NCBI GenBank assembly: GCA_002812745.2
Contig: NCSJ02000136.1
Location: 45,017 to 109,016 of the forward strand
DNA length: 64,000 nt
From: Scytalidium lignicola
Lineage: Eukaryota > Ascomycota > Leotiomycetes
Reading direction: 5' to 3'
The notes beneath the pieces are model-generated. The model had not been told where the DNA came from. It searched no databases and saw nothing but the letters and a program-made list of their open reading frames with translations. Below are positions 59,311-64,000 of this stretch, in pieces; position 1 is the first letter of the stretch; the number at the start of each line of letters is the position of its first letter. The position numbers and the translations under genes were made by a program.

Positions 59311-62300
59311 AATCCGTAAGTCGACTCTGACTCTGGTGGCTCCCTTGCTGCGACCCGGAAGAGTTCGAGCTAAGCTACTCTGGATACATTTGGATGGTCC
59401 TTAGGCCACACATAGTACGTGGGCATATGAGACGTAACAGTAATGAGCAGACAGGCGAAAAGGTGCCCGCTTGCTGCAGGATTGCTGGGCGAAGCACCTG
59501 AGCAGAGCATGCGGAGAGCGTCAATGGCTTCACAATTCCTCATACCGCAAGAACGAGACCGAGGTCACGGTACATGTAGCGGAGTCATCCTTGACAAAAA
59601 GAGGGTGATAGATCGTACCTCTTTTCTCCAGAACATTCGAGCGGGTCTTTCCCACCCCCTTATTGTTCAGGTACTGTATGTACTGTACTGTTAGAGAGTT
59701 GGAAGGTTCGTGCTGCTGCACCTTGTTCTGTCATCCGGTGGGGTGGAGGTGTACAATTTTACTGTACAATTCCAATTGCAATGGAGTTACAGGCAGTTTG
59801 TGGTTCTCTCTGCATCAGTCCTGTACAGTCCTGTGCAGTAGTTATCCGATGCCCGTAACGGTTGGAGCAACCCAACACAACAGCAGCCCCCTCCCTCCCC
59901 AGTGTGCATCAATCCAATCCAACGCTCTGGCGGGGCAGATCGTATCATCAGTCTCGCGGTACTTTCCTCTGCTTCCTCTGCTTCCTCCACTCCTGCGTCA
60001 TGGCCCCGTCAGCTGCGTGCAGGCCCGCCTCCAATCCATCGCCAGGTCGAAGGTTCCAGCGCGGCTTATCGCGACCGAAAGGCATGATCGCTGGGTGATT
60101 TTCTCCATTTCTCAACCACAATGGCGTGAAGGAGAGAGCCTCTTCATGCGATGGGGGTTCCAGGCAGTACGCGTTGCACCAAAAGACGGAATTGTTTCAC
60201 GAATTGCAACTCATTACAATACAGTACCGGTACAGTCTGAGATCAGTCTGCAGGTATTTTGCCTAGATGTGCTGTGTTGGTCATTCCCTAGTGCAAGCGT
60301 ATCCACTGGTCAAGGCGAGAAGAAGAAAAGGGCTGGAGTACAGTCAGATGTAGTAGTCGAGCATCGAGATACCCAGCAAAGATGGAGCCGGCATCATCTC
60401 TGTACACAAGCAGCCGTGCACAGTAGGATCCATCGCATCAATGACTCCAACGTAAGAAAGGGGGGGTTCCATAGGAAACGAAACGAAACAAAACAAGCCA
60501 TTAACATTAATTTATTATTGCCGGCTCTCGCATGGGGGGCATCCTTCACAACGGCTTGTTCTGGTGGGTTGTGCAACAGACTCGGCACGCGAATCCCAGG
60601 CTATATCAGCCCGCGATATCTATTTGTTTATTTTGGTCATGAACCACCAACATCTGCCCTGCAAGCCAAAGGCGCAGACAGGACCGACGTGCAGGGCCCC
60701 AAAAAAAAAACTGTTTGCTGCTTCCGCGGTCAAAAGAAACGACAGATCAATCTCGGCGGGCCCTCTGGAGTGGTCAGGACAGAGCCTTGGGCCCCAGCAA
60801 CCACACCGCCTAGCAACCAGCAGCCAGCAACTCGGGCTGCTCCAAAGAAGCTTTGGACCGACCTGCGACCCATCCTCCATGTGTGTGCGACGTGCAAACC
60901 AAACAATTGCGGTAGATAGGTAATTGATGGCTGCGCTTGCTCTCTGCCCTGACGTCGCGCTTTTCATCATTGATCAACCACTGCCATCATCGTCGTCGTC
61001 GTCGATTGAGGAGCCTTTGGATCATCTACGCGGAGGATGACTCTGTCTCACCCTCTCCCGGTTTGCCGGCCCTGCAGCCAGCATCGAACTGCAGAGTATC
61101 GGTCCACAGTCTCGCCCAATGTGACTGACTATTTGTGTGTGTACGGTACTGCACCGTACACCGCGGTACGGAACTGGACCACACCCCCAAATCCTCATCC
61201 ACACCGTGGATTTTCATATGGCACCCATTAGAGGCTGCTGTTCTGGGTCTGCTCCCAGGCATACAGGATAATGCAATGCAATCTGCAGCGTAGAACCCAC
61301 GAGGAAGAGGGGGGGGTTTAATATAATATCTGCACATCCCACGGCATTCCAAAGTCACGTCCCAGATAACAGTCGGCAACGGAAGGCACGCTCTTTCTTT
61401 CCTTTTGCAGCTCCCTGGTGGTGTAGATGGAGGATCTTTTCTTCACGGCAGAAACCACGTGTGCACCCATCCGCCATAACTGGTTCCAGAAGCCATGATG
61501 AAGAGGGGTAAGAATCCGAGAGAAGACAACCCAAAAAAAGGGCGGAGGGGCACAGAGATAGCGGCACGGGATGATCTGTAAGTTACTGTAAGTTCTCATG
61601 TTGCTATCCTCGTGCGCTGCTGTGCTGTACGGTACTTGTGCTATACACGACCGTACGGCACTTGGAATTAATACTCCAGTATTGTCTGCCGACCACCAAC
61701 AACATCCTTTGCTCTTCCTTCATTTCTCCATCCTCTAATAGCACAAAGGTCTCATCAAAGGATCGGCACCATACGGCCGCACAGGCGAGCTCGTCATCGG
61801 AATAATATATAAGCACGTTTACTTACGGGACGGCAACACACAGAACAACGTGCTTGCTTCCCTTCTCTACGCCACGCTTGACAGCCAGCATGCAGCACAA
61901 CGATCCAGCACCAACGAGGATGATCCTCATCACCAGATCAACGCTCAATCCGACGTTTCCATGGCATTCCATGCTCTTCGCAGCCCTTTTGCAGCAACCC
62001 ACTGGGGCCATGCTACCCTAGACCGCCAACCGGGACCCCTAAGCCATCAACTGAGGGGATGCCGGAACCAAACTCTTCCTCCACGCCCGATTTCATCTTT
62101 TGCTCGCCTTCTTGACTAGCTTCCGTTCCTCAGACCTTCCTCTGCTACCACCGAGACGGCCTAGCCGAAGACCGAACNAAAAGACCTAAAGACCCGAGTC
62201 TTAAGCCTCAGCAGACCCAAAGATCCCAGATCCCCACAACCCAGACATGCCAGGACATATATGAAGTGCAGCAGAGTGCCATCCATCCCAGTGGCAAGCC

Positions 62301-63360
62301 CCAAGCCCAGCGAANTCCCGGGACCGGCGGAGGATATCGCTTAGTTCGAACACAAGAGTCCCATTTTGCTCCTCGAAGCAGCGTTTTGTTTAGAGGACTA
62401 CTGTACTATGGTGACAGCATGGCATCGTGACCACTTTTCAACCATCCTTCCAGAACAGGCACGCGGGGCCAAGCAATAGAAACAGAGCGCAATGAGCCAC
62501 CCTCTCATCGTACATATTGTACCTGATGTACTAGTACCCATTTCCCCAATCCCATCGTTATTGACCCACCTGGAGAGACCGTTAGATGGCCCACCGAAGC
62601 ATACATACAGCAGTAGTCTCCACATCTTGGAGCGTGATATGAGGGAGACATCAAAGATGTCTAGAACTACTCTGCTGAATCGGTAGGGCCGTACTGGTAT
62701 ATACATATCAGAAGATCCGTTTACTCACCGCCGTGCATATTTTATTTTACGTCCACGTTGTTCTGAGGAAACCAAACATTAAGTTACTTCTATGCTGCTT
62801 CTACTAAACTACCCGTATTCGGACCTGTACTGGTACCTCTCCACACGCACAGTTACTTTACAAGCATATATTGTTCATTTCCAACTGCCGAAACACTTAA
62901 TTGTAATCCTGTAGGAGTAATATAATACAGTAGTAATAACGGGAGGGAAACGCCACCCTCCATTCTCTCTTACTCTTGCTCTCGCTCATTCTCACCCTCT
63001 GTTCTGCTAACGTCAATCACAGCAAAGGTGATCACCGACCCCAGCGGGACTAGGCACTTCGCATCCGCGGGTGGTGCAGTTGCAAGTGGCAATGCTGCTT
63101 TTGTCTCTGCTTCGTTGTGTGGGGTAAGTATGTAGTAAACCAGGAAGGAGGTAGGAGGGGGGGTCTGCTGACTTGTATTATCTCCATTTCCTTCCNTTTT
63201 TTTCTTTTCACATTACGTCTCTTCCCGTTGTTTAGCTTGTTAGAACAGAAGTTTAATGTTTTATTTTTATTTTTGAACTCTCTCTTCGTCTTTGTGGAGC
63301 TAAGTTGACTCTGTGTTTATCTTTTTTAGGGAATTGGTAATTTATGTAACTACAATGGAG

Positions 63361-63379
63361 AAGAAAGAAAGAAAGAAAG
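63361..63379 (+). repeat. (AAGA)n microsatellite
   Basis: Tetranucleotide AAGA units followed by divergent sequence. Confidence 0.9.
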
Positions 63380-64000
63380 TTATTACTACAGCACCAAACT
63401 CAAAGCTCAATTGATCCATCCAGACAAATGCACAGATGACTTTTGAACTGAATTAGAGAATTAGATCTATCCCCCACCTCTCTCTCCTTCTTCTTCTTCC
63501 TCCAGAGTTACGCATTACAGCATCAATCTCACACCGCACCGCAGACTCAATCGTAGAATAGTAGAACCACAGCCATGTACACGTACTGTAGTAATTAAAA
63601 ACGAGCGATGGGTTGAGTGCAAGCGGTTGAACCACATTCCAAGCCCCCAGCCCAGTAACAGCTATTGCGTAACACACAACCCGTTTACCCAAGTGCTAAT
63701 GGCTACACTAGCAAGTGGCAATTACTGTAATTATGCCTTAAAGGTTGGTGCTGCTTTCAATACAGGATGAAGTACAAAGGGTCAGGTTATGACAGTATGA
63801 GAGAGTACAAAAAGTTAAACGTAGAAAAGGAGTTGGCATAAGTCATTCGGAATATTAATAGTCACGTATTCTCGGGGCGATGATGCCGGGGGGAAGAAGA
63901 GAAGGAGAAAAAAAGGGTCGTTGAGGGTCAACTGGGGCTGGGGACTAACTTAAACTGGGGCACGGTTTCTTGGGGCAGTGGGCGGAGGCGGGGTAGTGGG

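Larger units (their letters stand above)
58397..64000. other. 5.6 kb gene-poor region upstream of RIM15
   Basis: No gene can be supported. It holds microsatellites (listed separately), unresolved bases at 58969, 62178, 62315 and 63196, many GTAC-type palindromes and one long chance-like open frame (59678-60919 plus). Its left part should include the RIM15 promoter and 5' leader. Confidence 0.55.

Noticed and set aside
1..64000. CRISPR arrays, prophage or bacterial operons
   Set aside because: The window is eukaryotic with spliceosomal introns throughout; no regularly spaced repeats were seen.

Overview
The window looks like nuclear DNA of a filamentous ascomycete (Pezizomycotina; a leotiomycete would fit, but that is inference). 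The signs are many introns of about 45-100 bp with GTATGT/GTAAGT-type donors, short gene spacing in the housekeeping part, and families typical of mould genomes: a hybrid histidine kinase, a 14-helix DHA2 transporter, a LIM-RhoGAP and a RIM15/cek1-type kinase. All exon joins given here were read by eye. In each spliced gene the exon lengths sum to a multiple of three and the joined protein reads as its family.

Layout. (1) 1-5.3 kb, left edge: a 5'-truncated CWC24-like splicing factor with a frame break at an A8 run, then a nucleotidyltransferase-like fragment, a short F-box gene and AT-rich spacer. (2) 5.3-10.6 kb: a DHA2 efflux transporter (+) and a membrane-anchored RBR E3 ubiquitin ligase (-). 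(3) 10.6-15.8 kb: a gene-poor spacer. (4) 15.8-36 kb: a dense block of mostly alternating genes: single-pass Ser/Thr-rich membrane protein (+), RPB4 (-), TRS23 (+), RPN10 (-), borealin (+), TMA22/DENR (-), an unknown conserved protein (+), LIM-RhoGAP (-), a two-domain UBE2Z-like E2 (+) and ERG26-like (-). (5) 36-42.6 kb: an AT-rich island with decayed reading frames, a perfect 103-bp palindrome, an intact six-exon beta-carbonic anhydrase and an HNH-type gene with one internal stop. (6) 42.6-58.4 kb: a GAF hybrid histidine kinase (+), then eIF3d, a PAQR/Izh receptor and a RIM15-type kinase, all on the minus strand. (7) 58.4-64 kb: a 5.6 kb desert with microsatellites and GTAC-type palindromes.

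Functional themes. Ubiquitin/proteasome genes recur (RBR E3, RPN10, tandem-UBC E2), as do translation genes (TMA22, eIF3d) and signalling genes (histidine kinase, RIM15, RhoGAP, PAQR), but nothing suggests a biosynthetic cluster or an operon-like system. The most unusual items are the palindrome inside the decayed island, the two-UBC E2 with 12- and 22-nt exons, and the carbonic anhydrase and HNH genes in the same island. Single N bases, most of them beside homopolymers, warn that some frame breaks may be sequencing errors.
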